A DNA stretch of 64,000 bases from Bacillus sp. es.036. Lineage in GTDB: Bacteria; Bacillota; Bacilli; Bacillales; Guptibacillaceae. Position numbers and translations under genes: made by a program. The stretch is from NCBI RefSeq assembly GCF_002563635.1, contig NZ_PDIZ01000001.1, forward strand, positions 1,922,001 to 1,986,000, in the 5' to 3' direction. The notes under the pieces are model-generated. The model did no database searches and was not told the origin of the DNA. It worked only from the letters and a program-made list of their open reading frames with translations. How positions within the stretch are numbered: position 1 is the first letter of the stretch; the number at the start of each line of letters is the position of its first letter. This document shows positions 7,953 to 17,044 of the stretch, piece after piece.

Positions 7953-9611
7953 TTAGATTCCAGTGTATTCGCCAAATTCTTCTCGGAGTATGCCGCATAT
8001 TTCACCGACTGTACAATAATCTCGAACACAATTAATAATAAGCGGCATCAAATTACTTGTGCCTTTAGCTCCCGACCTTAATTCCTCCAACCGAGCGCTC
8101 ACTCGATGTTGGTCTCTTGTAGTCCTTAGAGTTTCAAGCTTTTCAATTTGTTTCCGTTGAAGCTCTGGATCAATACGATGTAATTCTGGTTTGGGTTCGT
8201 CTTCTAACTTGTATTGATTCATGCCCACGACGACTTCTTCACCACTCTCGATTTTCTTTTGCGTTTCATAAGAAGCCTGGTGAATTTCGCGCTGCATATA
8301 GCCCTGTTCAACAGCGGATACTGCTCCGCCCATATCATCGATCTTACGAATATAATCAAAAACATACGCTTCAAGCTGATCAGTCAAATTCTCTATAAAA
8401 TAAGAGCCACCAAGGGCATCAACCGTATCTGTTACGCCGCTTTCGTTTGCAATAATTTGCTGGGTTCTAAGAGCAATCCGTGCGGAATCTTCCGTTGGTA
8501 ATGCTAACGCTTCATCTTTCGCATTCGTATGAAGGCTCTGTGTCCCTCCTAGAACAGCCGCAAGTGCTTGAATGGTCACCCGGACGATATTGTTGTCCGG
8601 CTGTTGGGCTGTTAACGTTGATCCAGCAACTTGAGTGTGAAAGCGGAGCTGCAGACTTTTCGGCTTTTTTGCACCATACCGTTCTTTCATTATTTTAGCC
8701 CATATTCTTCGCGCTGCTCTAAATTTCGCAACTTCTTCAAGAAATTGATTATGCCCATTAAAAAAGAAAGCAAGCCTTGGCGCAAAATCGTCGACTTTTA
8801 ACCCCGTTTCAATTGCTGCATCGACATAAGCAATGCCATTCGCAATGGTAAACGCTAGTTCCTGAGCAGCCGTCGAACCCGCTTCTCGAATGTGGTAGCC
8901 AGATATACTAATTGTATTCCATCGCGGTACATACTCTGCGCAATAGGCAAAAATGTCTGTAATCAATCGCATAGATGGTTTTGGAGGAAAAATATACGTT
9001 CCCCTTGCTATATATTCTTTTAAAATGTCATTCTGGATCGTTCCAGAAATTTGTTCTTGTGATACTCCCTGTTTTTCTGCTACGACGATGTACATCGCTA
9101 GTAATACCGATGCCGGAGCATTAATCGTCATGGACGTACTCACTTTATCAAGAGGGATATCTCGTAAAAGCGCTTCCATATCATCGAGTGAATCAATCGC
9201 TACGCCTACCTTACCAACTTCTCCTTTTGCCATCATATCATCCGAATCATATCCAATTTGCGTTGGAAGATCGAAGGCAACGGATAAGCCAGTTTGACCT
9301 TGATCAAGTAAATAGCGAAAGCGACGATTGGTTTCCTCAGCTGAGCCAAACCCCGCATATTGTCTCATTGTCCATGTTCTACCACGATACATGGTTGGTT
9401 GAATCCCTCGTGTGTATGGATATTGTCCGGGTAAACCCAGTTTCTCCATATAATACTGATCTAAGTGATCCGGATGTCCAAGACGGTCTATGTCAATTCC
9501 AGAGCTCGTCTTAAACGCTTCTTTTTTCTCCGGAAATTTCTCGATTAATTTTTCAGTTAGTGCTTTCCATTCCTCGAATTGACTTTGAAAATCTTTCTTT
9601 TCTGTCTCCAT
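7953..9611 (-). CDS. mutB: Methylmalonyl-CoA mutase, large (catalytic) subunit
   Basis: A 552-residue TIM-barrel mutase subunit lacking its own cobalamin domain, so of the split type with a separate small subunit. The substrate-specificity residues match methylmalonyl-CoA mutase rather than isobutyryl-CoA mutase: Tyr in WTMRQYAGF (about residue 85) and Arg in [12 protein letters not shown] (about 203). It interconverts R-methylmalonyl-CoA and succinyl-CoA. Two in-frame ATGs exist six bases apart; the one at 9611 is 8 bases from GGGAGGA and is preferred over 9617. It is the first gene of the operon. No MeaB-type chaperone gene is seen in the window. Confidence 0.93.
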   Translation of the reverse strand: METEKKDFQSQFEEWKALTEKLIEKFPEKKEAFKTSSGIDIDRLGHPDHLDQYYMEKLGLPGQYPYTRGIQPTMYRGRTWTMRQYAGFGSAEETNRRFRYLLDQGQTGLSVAFDLPTQIGYDSDDMMAKGEVGKVGVAIDSLDDMEALLRDIPLDKVSTSMTINAPASVLLAMYIVVAEKQGVSQEQISGTIQNDILKEYIARGTYIFPPKPSMRLITDIFAYCAEYVPRWNTISISGYHIREAGSTAAQELAFTIANGIAYVDAAIETGLKVDDFAPRLAFFFNGHNQFLEEVAKFRAARRIWAKIMKERYGAKKPKSLQLRFHTQVAGSTLTAQQPDNNIVRVTIQALAAVLGGTQSLHTNAKDEALALPTEDSARIALRTQQIIANESGVTDTVDALGGSYFIENLTDQLEAYVFDYIRKIDDMGGAVSAVEQGYMQREIHQASYETQKKIESGEEVVVGMNQYKLEDEPKPELHRIDPELQRKQIEKLETLRTTRDQHRVSARLEELRSGAKGTSNLMPLIINCVRDYCTVGEICGILREEFGEYTGI

Positions 9612-9690
9612 CCCCATTCCTCCCTGGTTGTCTTCCTCTAATTGAATTGATTTGAAATTTAGATGTCTAACTTATATCTAATTCTGGATA

Positions 9691-9706
9691 AAGTAAGCGT
9701 TTTCCT
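9691..9706 (-). promoter_or_regulatory. Candidate cre site (CcpA operator) upstream of mutB
   Basis: The minus strand reads AGGAAAACGCTTACTT, which fits the catabolite-response consensus WTGNAANCGNWWNCAW with one or two mismatches and keeps the central AANCG core. It lies about 80 bases before the mutB start. Repression of this carbon-salvage operon by CcpA is inferred from the motif only. Confidence 0.5.
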
Positions 9707-9758
9707 CTAAAATTCGTAAAATTTGTCGAAACACTTTCTAGTTTCATCAAGGATAGAC

Positions 9759-9787
9759 TTGTCCAACCGAACAAATCATTGTAAAAT
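9759..9787 (+). promoter_or_regulatory. Sigma-A promoter of the Prli42 gene
   Basis: TTGTCC at 9759-9764 and TAAAAT at 9782-9787 with a 17-base spacer, ending 33 bases before the Prli42 ATG. Confidence 0.6.
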
Positions 9788-9820
9788 AACGAAAGAATGC
9801 TTATTTTGGGAGGGACTCTC

Positions 9821-9913
9821 ATGCCTCGTAAAGCTACAAAGATCGTTGTTTATATTATGATTATTTCGATGCTTCTTAGTTTATTTGCTGGAGCAACAGC
9901 GATGTTGTTTTAA
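9821..9913 (+). CDS. prli42: Prli42-like membrane microprotein (stressosome-associated)
   Basis: A 30-residue protein, MPRKATK followed by a single hydrophobic helix ending in MLF. A strong GGGAGGG lies before the ATG, a sigma-A promoter lies upstream and a terminator downstream, so this is a complete small transcription unit. Length, basic N-terminus and one membrane helix match Prli42, the miniprotein shown in Listeria to tether the stressosome to the membrane. The B. subtilis relatives have the same plan. Similarity in so short a protein is mostly composition, so the name is likely rather than certain; that it is a real gene is well supported. Confidence 0.7.
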   Translation: MPRKATKIVVYIMIISMLLSLFAGATAMLF

Positions 9914-9956
9914 TGACTCAACTAGCTATTTCACAAATATAGGAAACAAAGCATAG

Positions 9957-9996
9957 AAAAGAAGAAGCTGCCATTAGACAGCTTCTTCTTTTTATG
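9957..9996. terminator. Bidirectional terminator between Prli42 and yqjB
   Basis: An 11-bp perfect stem (AGAAGAAGCTG at 9960-9970 with its complement at 9979-9989) and 8-base loop, followed by TTTTT on the plus strand and, in the other direction, by a U-containing tract. It can serve the convergent genes on both sides. Confidence 0.85.
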
Positions 9997-9997
9997 A

Positions 9998-10522
9998 TCA
10001 CTTTAATTCGATGTTTTCTCCTATCGCTCCAGCTTTACTTGCCAGTTCATAAAAAGATTGATCGCTTGAAGCAATTAGAATTTTAGTTCCAATTGGTATG
10101 TCATTATAAAGCAGTTCAACTTCCTCATTTAAAAGTCGGATACATCCAGCAGTTGTATATTTCCCAATTGAATCTGGACGATTTGTTCCATGGACGCCAT
10201 AAATTCGACCGTTTGTTCCTTTTGCATCAAAACCAATCCACCTTGTACCAAGCGGATTCTCTTTCACTCCACCTTCAATATTTTTCTTTCTGTAATAAGG
10301 ATTTTCCGCCTTCACAATTATTGTAAATAGTCCTTCAGGAGTCTGATCTATACTTTTACCAGTCGCTACCGATAAAACACGCTGAACTTCATTTCCATCA
10401 ATATAAGCTAATTCGTTCACCTTCTTATTTACAATAAGGAATGGGTCACCCGCATTTGGCTGAGTACCGAATGGAAAGAGAATGGATACCGATAAATACA
10501 GTGATAACATGATAGAGAACAA
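9998..10522 (-). CDS. yqjB: L,D-transpeptidase (YkuD domain), secreted
   Basis: A small exported protein with an N-terminal hydrophobic segment (about residues 2-18) and a YkuD domain. The active-site region has VHGTNRPDSIGKYTTAGCIRL, i.e. the conserved His, Ser/Thr-x-Gly-Cys-x-Arg arrangement with catalytic Cys. These enzymes make 3-3 peptidoglycan cross-links. The frame is open to a GTG at 10531, but the TTG at 10522 has AAGGAG eight bases before it and is the better start (174 residues). It follows yqjA in the same direction with a 45-base gap. The symbol rests on neighbour yqjA and on memory that YqjB is one of the B. subtilis YkuD proteins. Confidence 0.8.
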   Translation of the reverse strand: MFSIMLSLYLSVSILFPFGTQPNAGDPFLIVNKKVNELAYIDGNEVQRVLSVATGKSIDQTPEGLFTIIVKAENPYYRKKNIEGGVKENPLGTRWIGFDAKGTNGRIYGVHGTNRPDSIGKYTTAGCIRLLNEEVELLYNDIPIGTKILIASSDQSFYELASKAGAIGENIELK

Positions 10523-10567
10523 ATGTATCACTCCTTTTATTCTCTATCATGCAACCATTTATAGGAT

Positions 10568-11536
10568 TCATTCAGCTTTTGAAAAAGCTCCTGGTTTAAA
10601 GTAACGCTTTAGTAACAAATATTGTTCGACTTCATTTAGAAAGTACAGAAGGGCTGAGCGCGTTTCAAACTCTTCACGATCTGCAGGCAGTGGCGAATTC
10701 CGAAATTCCTCACGCATCGTTTCTAATTCTTCTAGAAAAACATTTGCTGTATTTTGGGGCTTTACTGAGCTACTAAGCTTCTCCATAAAATCAGCCATTG
10801 TACGACCATGAATATAAGTTTGATCAAGAGATGAAATAATTGGTAACACTCTCTCTAAGATCGCAAATTGTTTTTCGCGCATTTTAAAATAAACATAATA
10901 CTTATCATCATCACGTAACATGTGATTTTCTATATCTTTGAGTGCAAGGTTCTTAGCATACTGAAGTAAGTCACCAACTTCAATGATCTCTTTTCCATCC
11001 CAGTTACTTTCCCCTTCACGAAGATAAACAGCATACTCCATTAGGATAACTGAAAATTTTTCTTCGATTTGTTTTCTGATATTCAATAAATCTTTTTCAA
11101 GGCTTGGCATATACAAATTAAAGAGAAGTGCAACCCCAATTCCTATGACAATAATCGCTACTTCATTCCATACAATTCCCCAACTTACATGATTGAAATT
11201 ATAAATATGAAGTATGATAACTGAACTTGTAATAACGCCTTCCGTTGCTTTTATCGCAACAACCACTGGTATAAAGAAGAGTAGCAATAAAGATATGCTA
11301 AACGGTGTATAACCAATTCCTTCAAAAAATACTGCACTAAATACAATACCAAGTAAACAAGCCAAAAACCGTTCCCAAGAACTTCGAAATGATCGTTTAG
11401 TTGTTGGTTTAATACAAAGAATCGTTAAAATACCGGCAGAAACATAGTTATCAAGTGAGAAAAGTTGCGCAATGGTGATGGCAACCCCAGTTCCTATTGC
11501 TGTTTTTAACGTTCGATAGCCAATTTTCACTTTCAA
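10568..11536 (-). CDS. yqjA: Aromatic acid exporter family (DUF939) membrane protein YqjA
   Basis: A 322-residue protein with an N-terminal half of about five or six membrane helices (about residues 10-150) and a soluble, helical C-terminal half, the layout of the ArAE_1/DUF939 family. The TTG at 11536 is chosen: GGAAGGAAG lies 8 bases before it and the protein then begins MKVKIGYRTLKTAIGTG as expected for the family; the longer frame from 11557 would place the start inside that binding site. Substrate is unknown; export of aromatic or other organic acids is suggested by family membership only. Confidence 0.85.
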   Translation of the reverse strand: MKVKIGYRTLKTAIGTGVAITIAQLFSLDNYVSAGILTILCIKPTTKRSFRSSWERFLACLLGIVFSAVFFEGIGYTPFSISLLLLFFIPVVVAIKATEGVITSSVIILHIYNFNHVSWGIVWNEVAIIVIGIGVALLFNLYMPSLEKDLLNIRKQIEEKFSVILMEYAVYLREGESNWDGKEIIEVGDLLQYAKNLALKDIENHMLRDDDKYYVYFKMREKQFAILERVLPIISSLDQTYIHGRTMADFMEKLSSSVKPQNTANVFLEELETMREEFRNSPLPADREEFETRSALLYFLNEVEQYLLLKRYFKPGAFSKAE

Positions 11537-11690
11537 TAAAAATTCTTCCTTCCACAATAAGAGTTACTTCTTTAATATCCTTCAATTATCAGAGTCTAAA
11601 CCATTTTCTCTTGATTGAACAGTTAATTTCGTTTAGATAACGCTTTCATGATCATTTTTTTATTGAATACATAATAAACACTTAATAAAA

Positions 11691-11718
11691 CAAAAAAGTG
11701 AACACGAATGTTCACTTT
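11691..11718 (-). terminator. Terminator of the artPQR operon
   Basis: A 10-bp stem (AAAGTGAACA with TGTTCACTTT, 11695-11704 and 11709-11718) and 4-base loop followed on the minus strand by TTTTTTG. It overlaps the last codon of the ATPase gene. Confidence 0.85.
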
Positions 11719-12439
11719 ACAACACCTTATCTAAGAATACTTTTGCTCTATCTGTTTTAGGGTGATTAAAGAATGAAGTAGGTTCACTCTCCTCAACAAG
11801 TTTTCCTTCATCTAAAAACAAAATTCGATCTGCCGCTTCTCTTGCAAATGCCATTTCATGGGTAACGATGACCATCGTCATCCCAGATTGCCCAAGATCT
11901 TTCATGACGTCTAATACCTCTTTAACCATCTCAGGATCAAGTGCAGATGTAGGTTCATCAAACAACATATATTCTGGCTCCATTGCTAGGGCTCTGGCAA
12001 TCGCAACACGCTGTTTTTGTCCACCAGACAAGCGCTTTGGATACTCATTCGCCTTCATCGATAGACCTACTTGTAAAAGGAGCTCGTGAGCTTTTGCTTC
12101 AGCAATATCTCGCTTTATTCCCTTTACTTTCATTGGTGCGTAGATAAGGTTTTCTAGAACGGTTTTATGTGGAAAGAGATGAAAATGTTGGAAGACCATC
12201 CCAATTGTCTGACGTAAGTCCATGATATTTGTAGATGAGTCTGTTAGTTTCTTATCATCCACCCATATTGAACCAGAACTTACTTGTTCTAGTTGATTCA
12301 AACACCGAAGAAGAGTCGACTTACCAGATCCAGAAGGTCCTATAATCGCAACCACTTCACCTTTCTTAATCGATGTATTAATCCCACTTAATACTTCATT
12401 GTTACCGAAATTTTTGTGAAGGTTTTCTACTTTAATCAC
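11717..12439 (-). CDS. artR: Arginine ABC transporter ATP-binding protein
   Basis: A 240-residue ABC ATPase of the polar amino acid type: Walker [10 protein letters not shown], signature LSGGQKQR, Walker B YMLFDEPT, and the H-loop TH. It powers the importer with the two upstream genes. Its ATG overlaps the permease stop by 8 bases. Its order and relatedness correspond to YqiZ/ArtR of B. subtilis, the arginine transporter. Confidence 0.9.
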   Translation of the reverse strand: MIKVENLHKNFGNNEVLSGINTSIKKGEVVAIIGPSGSGKSTLLRCLNQLEQVSSGSIWVDDKKLTDSSTNIMDLRQTIGMVFQHFHLFPHKTVLENLIYAPMKVKGIKRDIAEAKAHELLLQVGLSMKANEYPKRLSGGQKQRVAIARALAMEPEYMLFDEPTSALDPEMVKEVLDVMKDLGQSGMTMVIVTHEMAFAREAADRILFLDEGKLVEESEPTSFFNHPKTDRAKVFLDKVL

Positions 12440-13091
12440 TGCGACTCATTCTCCTTTCGACTATTTTTCCTATCAGCGTTAAAATCATAACAAGCAAATA
12501 GTAAATAATCCCTGCAATTAGTAACGGTTCAAAGTATTTGAATTTCTCAGCAGCCACAATCTGACTTCGTCTCATAATATCAAATACACCAATAACAGAA
12601 ACAATCGCAGATTCTTTTGTTAATGTAATAAACTCATTCATAAGGGCAGGTAAAATATTTTTCATAGCTTGCGGCAAGATAATATCCTTCATCATTGGAC
12701 GATAAGGAATACCCAGGGCGGCGGCAGCTTCATTTTGTCCAGTGTCTACGGCACGAATTCCTGCTCGTATTATCTCAGATATATAGGCGGCAGAGTTGAG
12801 ACCAAATGAGAGAACACCCGCTTCAAAAGCTGAAATATCATAACCCGTTAACTGAGGTGTTGCATGATAAAATAATAATAACTGTAAGATAAGAGGGGTA
12901 CCTCTGAAAACAGATGTATAAGCATCAGCTAGCCAACTAAGCATCTTTACTCGCCCGATTTTAAATAATGCAAGTATTGTGCCGAGTACAAATCCTACTA
13001 TAGCTGAAACACTAACAAACTTTAACGTGACCAATATTCCTTGCAGGATGTAGGGAATATTAGGCACGAATTGACCGAAATCCAAATTCAT
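12432..13091 (-). CDS. artQ: Arginine ABC transporter permease
   Basis: A 219-residue permease of the HisM/GlnP family with about five membrane helices and the EAA loop region around [22 protein letters not shown], which docks onto the ATPase. It lies between the solute-binding protein and the ATPase gene, overlapping the latter. Corresponds to YqiY/ArtQ. Substrate is inferred from locus conservation. Confidence 0.9.
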   Translation of the reverse strand: MNLDFGQFVPNIPYILQGILVTLKFVSVSAIVGFVLGTILALFKIGRVKMLSWLADAYTSVFRGTPLILQLLLFYHATPQLTGYDISAFEAGVLSFGLNSAAYISEIIRAGIRAVDTGQNEAAAALGIPYRPMMKDIILPQAMKNILPALMNEFITLTKESAIVSVIGVFDIMRRSQIVAAEKFKYFEPLLIAGIIYYLLVMILTLIGKIVERRMSRSD

Positions 13092-13117
13092 GCCTGTTCA
13101 TCCTTTCTTCTATGATG

Positions 13118-13915
13118 TTATTCTACGGTGTCCTGTCCAAACCACTTTTCGATAAGCTCGTCCATCTTACCATTATCCTTCATTTCCTTAATTACTTCGT
13201 TAAACTCGTTCGTTAACTCACTATCTTTCGGGAAAGCGACAGCTGACCCCGCCTCTTCTGTATTAGGAAGATTCTCACCAGTGAGATCGTCATTACTTTC
13301 TAAGTAGCCTTTTGCTACAGTATCTTCAATAATAATGGCATCATAACGTCCTGATTTAAGTTCTTGAATCAGTTCTGGAATACGATTTAACGTGACGATT
13401 TCCATTTCGATTCCACTTTCTTTTAATTCGTTAGCTTTGTCTTCTTGAATTGAGCCGAGTTGAACCCCTACTTTTGCTCCATCGAGATCTTCAGGTTTTA
13501 CCATTTCATTATCCGTTGAAGAGACGATCATATGGTTAGCTGAATAATAAATATCCGAGAAGTCAACGTTCTCCTTACGCTCTTCTGTAGGCGTCATCCC
13601 TGCAAGAACAAAATCGACACGCTCACTACTTAATGCAGTAATTAGTCCACTAAAATCCATATCCTTTATCTCAACGTTATAGCCTAATTCATCAGCGATG
13701 TAACTGGCGATATCTACATCAAATCCAATAATCTCTTCTCCTTGCGCAGAATCAATATATTCAAACGGCGGATAGTCAGCAGAAGTGCCCATTACGAGAG
13801 TTTTTTCTGAATTCGCGCCATCATCTTGGCTTGCATCTTCATTTGAAGACCCGCATGCAGCAAGTCCCATAACCATAAATAATCCTACTATCACGATTAA
13901 CCATTTTTTCTTCAT
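13118..13915 (-). CDS. artP: Arginine-binding lipoprotein of the ABC transporter
   Basis: A 265-residue solute-binding protein. The N-terminus is a lipoprotein signal peptide with lipobox LAAC (Cys at about residue 21), then a low-complexity Asp/Ser/Glu linker and a type II periplasmic-binding-protein fold (TSADYPPFEYID ... GFDVDIASYIADELGY), typical of polar amino acid binding proteins. The linker and whole mature protein are acidic, fitting an alkaline or salty exterior. It is the first gene of the three-gene operon and corresponds to YqiX/ArtP. Confidence 0.9.
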   Translation of the reverse strand: MKKKWLIVIVGLFMVMGLAACGSSNEDASQDDGANSEKTLVMGTSADYPPFEYIDSAQGEEIIGFDVDIASYIADELGYNVEIKDMDFSGLITALSSERVDFVLAGMTPTEERKENVDFSDIYYSANHMIVSSTDNEMVKPEDLDGAKVGVQLGSIQEDKANELKESGIEMEIVTLNRIPELIQELKSGRYDAIIIEDTVAKGYLESNDDLTGENLPNTEEAGSAVAFPKDSELTNEFNEVIKEMKDNGKMDELIEKWFGQDTVE

Positions 13916-13993
13916 TTTTATTCCCCCTGATAAATGTATAATAATTCGTTAACTTGAATATTTATCACTATATCAGATATCTCGTTCTTATTC

Positions 13994-14009
13994 TACATAT
14001 TTATTCATA
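13994..14009 (-). promoter_or_regulatory. Candidate ARG box upstream of artP
   Basis: The minus strand reads TATGAATAAATATGTA. The left half TGAAT is perfect and the right half ATGTA is one or two bases off the TGAATWWWWATTCA operator core recognised by ArgR/AhrC. The argR gene is at 29704-30153. Weak because the region is very AT-rich. Confidence 0.35.
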
Positions 14010-14115
14010 TATTTTCATATAAATTAAAGTAATTTTTTTCTGTATATTCTGTTATTTTCACAAATATACATCACTACATTTAGTTTCATAAATTTTAGAA
14101 TGAATAAATAATGCA

Positions 14116-14146
14116 TAAAAAAGCACCAGGCATTTTGCCTGGTGCT
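14116..14146 (-). terminator. Terminator of brxB
   Basis: A 10-bp GC-rich stem (GCACCAGGCA with TGCCTGGTGC, 14123-14132 and 14136-14145), 3-base loop, followed by TTTTTT on the minus strand. Confidence 0.9.
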
Positions 14147-14159
14147 CACTGAAAAGCTA

Positions 14160-14588
14160 TTAGCAATATTTATTGAATAAATATTGTAACATTCCGGATA
14201 CTTCTTCAGGATCGCTTCCTTCGATTTCATGACGTTCTACCATGTTAATGATTTCTCCGTCTTTTAGAATAGCAAACGAAGGAGAAGATGGTGCAAACCC
14301 TGTAAAATAAGAACGTGCTTTTGCTGTTGCTTCTTTATCTTGACCGGCAAAAACCGTTACAAGATTATCAGGTGTTTTCTCGTTATTGATCGCGATCCTT
14401 GCAGCAGGACGCGCAACGCCTCCTGCACAACCACATACTGAGTTGACCATCACAAGTGTCGTTCCTTTACTTGTCACAACCTCTTCTACCTCTTCAGGTG
14501 TTGTTAATTCTTTATATCCTGCTGCTTTGATCTCTTCACGAGCTGTCGCGACAACATCATTCATAAATAGATTAAAGTCCATTGACAT
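14160..14588 (-). CDS. brxB: Bacilliredoxin BrxB (YphP/YqiW family)
   Basis: A 142-residue protein of the DUF1094 family with the unusual CGC active site in [10 protein letters not shown] (about residues 52-56). Bacilliredoxins remove bacillithiol from oxidised protein thiols, so it acts in cytoplasmic redox repair; bacillithiol is the main thiol of Bacillaceae. The gene is a single unit with its own promoter and terminator. In B. subtilis it is YqiW, next to the same arginine transporter. Confidence 0.92.
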   Translation of the reverse strand: MSMDFNLFMNDVVATAREEIKAAGYKELTTPEEVEEVVTSKGTTLVMVNSVCGCAGGVARPAARIAINNEKTPDNLVTVFAGQDKEATAKARSYFTGFAPSSPSFAILKDGEIINMVERHEIEGSDPEEVSGMLQYLFNKYC

Positions 14589-14626
14589 GCTAGATTCCTC
14601 CCTTAATTCAAATCGCTTTCTTTCTT

Positions 14627-14656
14627 ATTGTATCGCGAATCACTTCACTTTTCCAA
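14627..14656 (-). promoter_or_regulatory. Sigma-A promoter of brxB
   Basis: On the minus strand TTGGAA (14656-14651) and TACAAT (14632-14627) are 18 bases apart, 38 bases before the brxB ATG and just after the bkd operon terminator. Confidence 0.55.
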
Positions 14657-14674
14657 GAAACGCTTTCATTCTAT

Positions 14675-14708
14675 CAAAAAAACAGCCATCCCTAAATGAG
14701 ATGGCTGT
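14675..14708 (-). terminator. Terminator of the ptb-bcd-buk-lpdV-bkd operon
   Basis: A 9-bp stem (ACAGCCATC with GATGGCTGT, 14682-14690 and 14700-14708), 9-base loop, followed on the minus strand by seven U residues, 6 bases after bkdB. Confidence 0.9.
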
Positions 14709-14713
14709 ACATT

Positions 14714-16021
14714 TTAGTAAACAGATGTGTTATCTTTTGAGATTGTTTCTAGGTTTTCTTTAACTCGAGCAAGAAACTTACCGCAAATCATGCCATCAAG
14801 TACTCTGTGATCAAGAGAAAGGCAAAGATTTACCATATCACGGACAGCAATCATCCCGTTATTCATAACGACTGGTCGTTTCACAATGCTCTCTACTTGA
14901 AGAATAGCAGCTTGAGGATAATTAATAATGCCCATAGATTGAACAGAGCCAAATGAGCCAGTGTTATTTACGGTAAACGTTCCACCCTGCATTTCTTCAC
15001 CTTTGAGCTTACCTGTTTTTGCTTTTTGGGCGAGCTCTTTCACTTCACGAGCAATCCCTTTAATTGATTTCTCATCTGCGTTCTTAATAACCGGAACGAA
15101 AAGTGATTCATCTGTTCCAACCGCAATCGAAATATTAATATCTTTTTTCTGAACGATTTTATCTCCAGCCCACATCGAATTCATTTGAGGGAATTCTTTA
15201 AGTGCTTCGACGACAGCTTTAACAAAGAAAGCAAAGAACGTTAAACCATACCCTTCTTTCTTTTTGAAATCATCTTTAATCCCATTACGGTATTCCACAA
15301 GATTTGTTACATCTACTTCCACCATTGTCCACGCATGTGGAGCTTCATGCTTACTGCGAAGCATATTGTTTGCAATGGCGCGACGAACACCTGTCACTGG
15401 AATCTCAATATCGCCTTCTGCAACAGGAACATCAGCGGCTTTTGATTCTGGCACTGATTTAGATGGAGCTTTTGGAGCTTTAGGTGCTTCACTCTTCGCT
15501 TCTTTTTTGTTTTCAGCAGGAGTTTGTTCTTGCTTTGGTGCTGGAATTTCACCTGAGTCAATTACCTTCTGAATATCTTTTCGAGTAATACGCCCACCTT
15601 TACCAGAACCACTAATTTGTTCAAGGTCGATATTATTCTCTTGAGACATACGAAGAACTGCTGGTGAGTAGCGACGTTTCATCGGTTGATCCTCATCCTG
15701 CTCTTTCTTTTCTTCAGAAATGTTTTCAATCGCCTGTTGACCTGTTGACTCTTCCTGCTTTTCTTCTTTAGCAGCTCCACCTTCAACATCGATGTAACAT
15801 ACAAGCTCACCGACTTCAATTGTATCGCCTTCTCCAGCGACTAGTTCTTTAATAACTCCTGAATAAGATGAAGGTACTTCCGCATTCACTTTATCTGTAT
15901 TTACCTCTGCAATTGGATCATATTTGTTTACAGTATCACCGACTTCAACGAGCCATTTTTCAATCGTTCCTTCTGTGACACTTTCTCCAAGTTGAGGCAT
16001 CAGTATTTTTTCAACTGCCAC
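14714..16021 (-). CDS. bkdB: Branched-chain keto acid dehydrogenase E2 (dihydrolipoyl acyltransferase)
   Basis: A 435-residue E2 subunit. One lipoyl domain at the N-terminus (lipoyl lysine in NTDKVNAEV), a flexible acidic and Pro/Ala linker, a peripheral subunit-binding domain (about residues 118-152, with YSPAVLRMSQ and GGRITRKDI), a second Pro/Ala linker and the C-terminal catalytic domain with the active-site HRVLDG motif. It transfers branched acyl groups from E1 to CoA. It is the last gene of the operon. Also named bfmBB in B. subtilis. Confidence 0.94.
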   Translation of the reverse strand: MAVEKILMPQLGESVTEGTIEKWLVEVGDTVNKYDPIAEVNTDKVNAEVPSSYSGVIKELVAGEGDTIEVGELVCYIDVEGGAAKEEKQEESTGQQAIENISEEKKEQDEDQPMKRRYSPAVLRMSQENNIDLEQISGSGKGGRITRKDIQKVIDSGEIPAPKQEQTPAENKKEAKSEAPKAPKAPSKSVPESKAADVPVAEGDIEIPVTGVRRAIANNMLRSKHEAPHAWTMVEVDVTNLVEYRNGIKDDFKKKEGYGLTFFAFFVKAVVEALKEFPQMNSMWAGDKIVQKKDINISIAVGTDESLFVPVIKNADEKSIKGIAREVKELAQKAKTGKLKGEEMQGGTFTVNNTGSFGSVQSMGIINYPQAAILQVESIVKRPVVMNNGMIAVRDMVNLCLSLDHRVLDGMICGKFLARVKENLETISKDNTSVY

Positions 16022-16048
16022 AATAAACCCTCCACTTCTTACAATCTT

Positions 16049-17032
16049 TTAGTATTCTGCTAGTTCTCGCATTGCTTTTTCTACTTTGTCAGGATTCAGC
16101 ATAAAGTACTTCTCCATTGGTGGGGAGTACGGCATAGCTGGTACATCCGGTCCTGCTAAGCGCTGAATCGGCGCATCAAGATCAAAAAGACACTCTTCTG
16201 CAATAATGGCAGAAACTTCACCAATGATACTTCCTTCTTTGTTGTCTTCCGTAACAAGAAGAACTTTACCTGTCTTTTTCGCAGCTTCCACAATGGACTC
16301 ACGGTCCAATGGGTAAACTGTACGAAGATCAAGAACATGTGCAGAAATACCGTCTTTTTCAAGCTTCTCTGCTGCTTGAAGAGCAAAGTGCACGCTTAGA
16401 CCGTATGTAATTACTGTAATATCGTCACCTTCACGTTTTACATCAGCTTTTCCAATTGGAAGCGTATACTCTTCTTCAGGGACTTGGCCTTTGATCAACC
16501 GATAAGCACGCTTATGCTCAAAGAAAAGAACCGGATCGTTATCACGAATGGCAGCTTTTAACAGCCCTTTTGCATCGTAAGGGGTAGAAGGCATAACAAT
16601 TTTAAGTCCAGGGACGTTAGCAAAAAGCGCTTCGACGGATTGTGAATGATAAAGTGCACCGTGAACGCCACCACCATAAGGGGCACGTATTGTAATAGGA
16701 CAATTCCAATCATTATTTGACCGATAACGAATCTTCGCTGCTTCAGATACAATTTGGTTAACAGCAGGCATAATAAAATCTGCAAACTGCATTTCTGCAA
16801 CAGGTCTCATTCCGTACATGGCAGCACCAATTCCAACACCAGCAATGGCCGATTCTGCAAGTGGGGTATCAATCACACGTTGTTCACCAAACTCGTCATA
16901 AAGACCGTCCGTTGCGCGGAAAACTCCTCCGCGTACACCAACATCCTCGCCTAGTACAAAAACTTTCTCATCGCGCTGCATTTCTTCTCTTAAAGCCTGG
17001 GTTATCGCTTGAATATATGAAATAACTGGCAT
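16049..17032 (-). CDS. bkdAB: Branched-chain keto acid dehydrogenase E1 beta
   Basis: A 327-residue E1 beta subunit of the transketolase-like type. Motifs include VFVLGEDVGVRGGVFRAT at the N-terminus, the glutamate-containing cofactor region MQFADFIMPA and the C-terminal transketolase domain. With E1 alpha it binds thiamine diphosphate and decarboxylates the keto acids of leucine, isoleucine and valine. It follows bkdAA by 12 bases. Also named bfmBAB. Confidence 0.94.
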   Translation of the reverse strand: MPVISYIQAITQALREEMQRDEKVFVLGEDVGVRGGVFRATDGLYDEFGEQRVIDTPLAESAIAGVGIGAAMYGMRPVAEMQFADFIMPAVNQIVSEAAKIRYRSNNDWNCPITIRAPYGGGVHGALYHSQSVEALFANVPGLKIVMPSTPYDAKGLLKAAIRDNDPVLFFEHKRAYRLIKGQVPEEEYTLPIGKADVKREGDDITVITYGLSVHFALQAAEKLEKDGISAHVLDLRTVYPLDRESIVEAAKKTGKVLLVTEDNKEGSIIGEVSAIIAEECLFDLDAPIQRLAGPDVPAMPYSPPMEKYFMLNPDKVEKAMRELAEY

Positions 17033-17044
17033 AATGGTTCCTCC

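Noticed and set aside
14024-14230. A 68-codon minus-strand frame over the brxB terminator
   Set aside because: It overlaps the brxB 3' end in another frame and spans the terminator hairpin; AT-rich chance frame.
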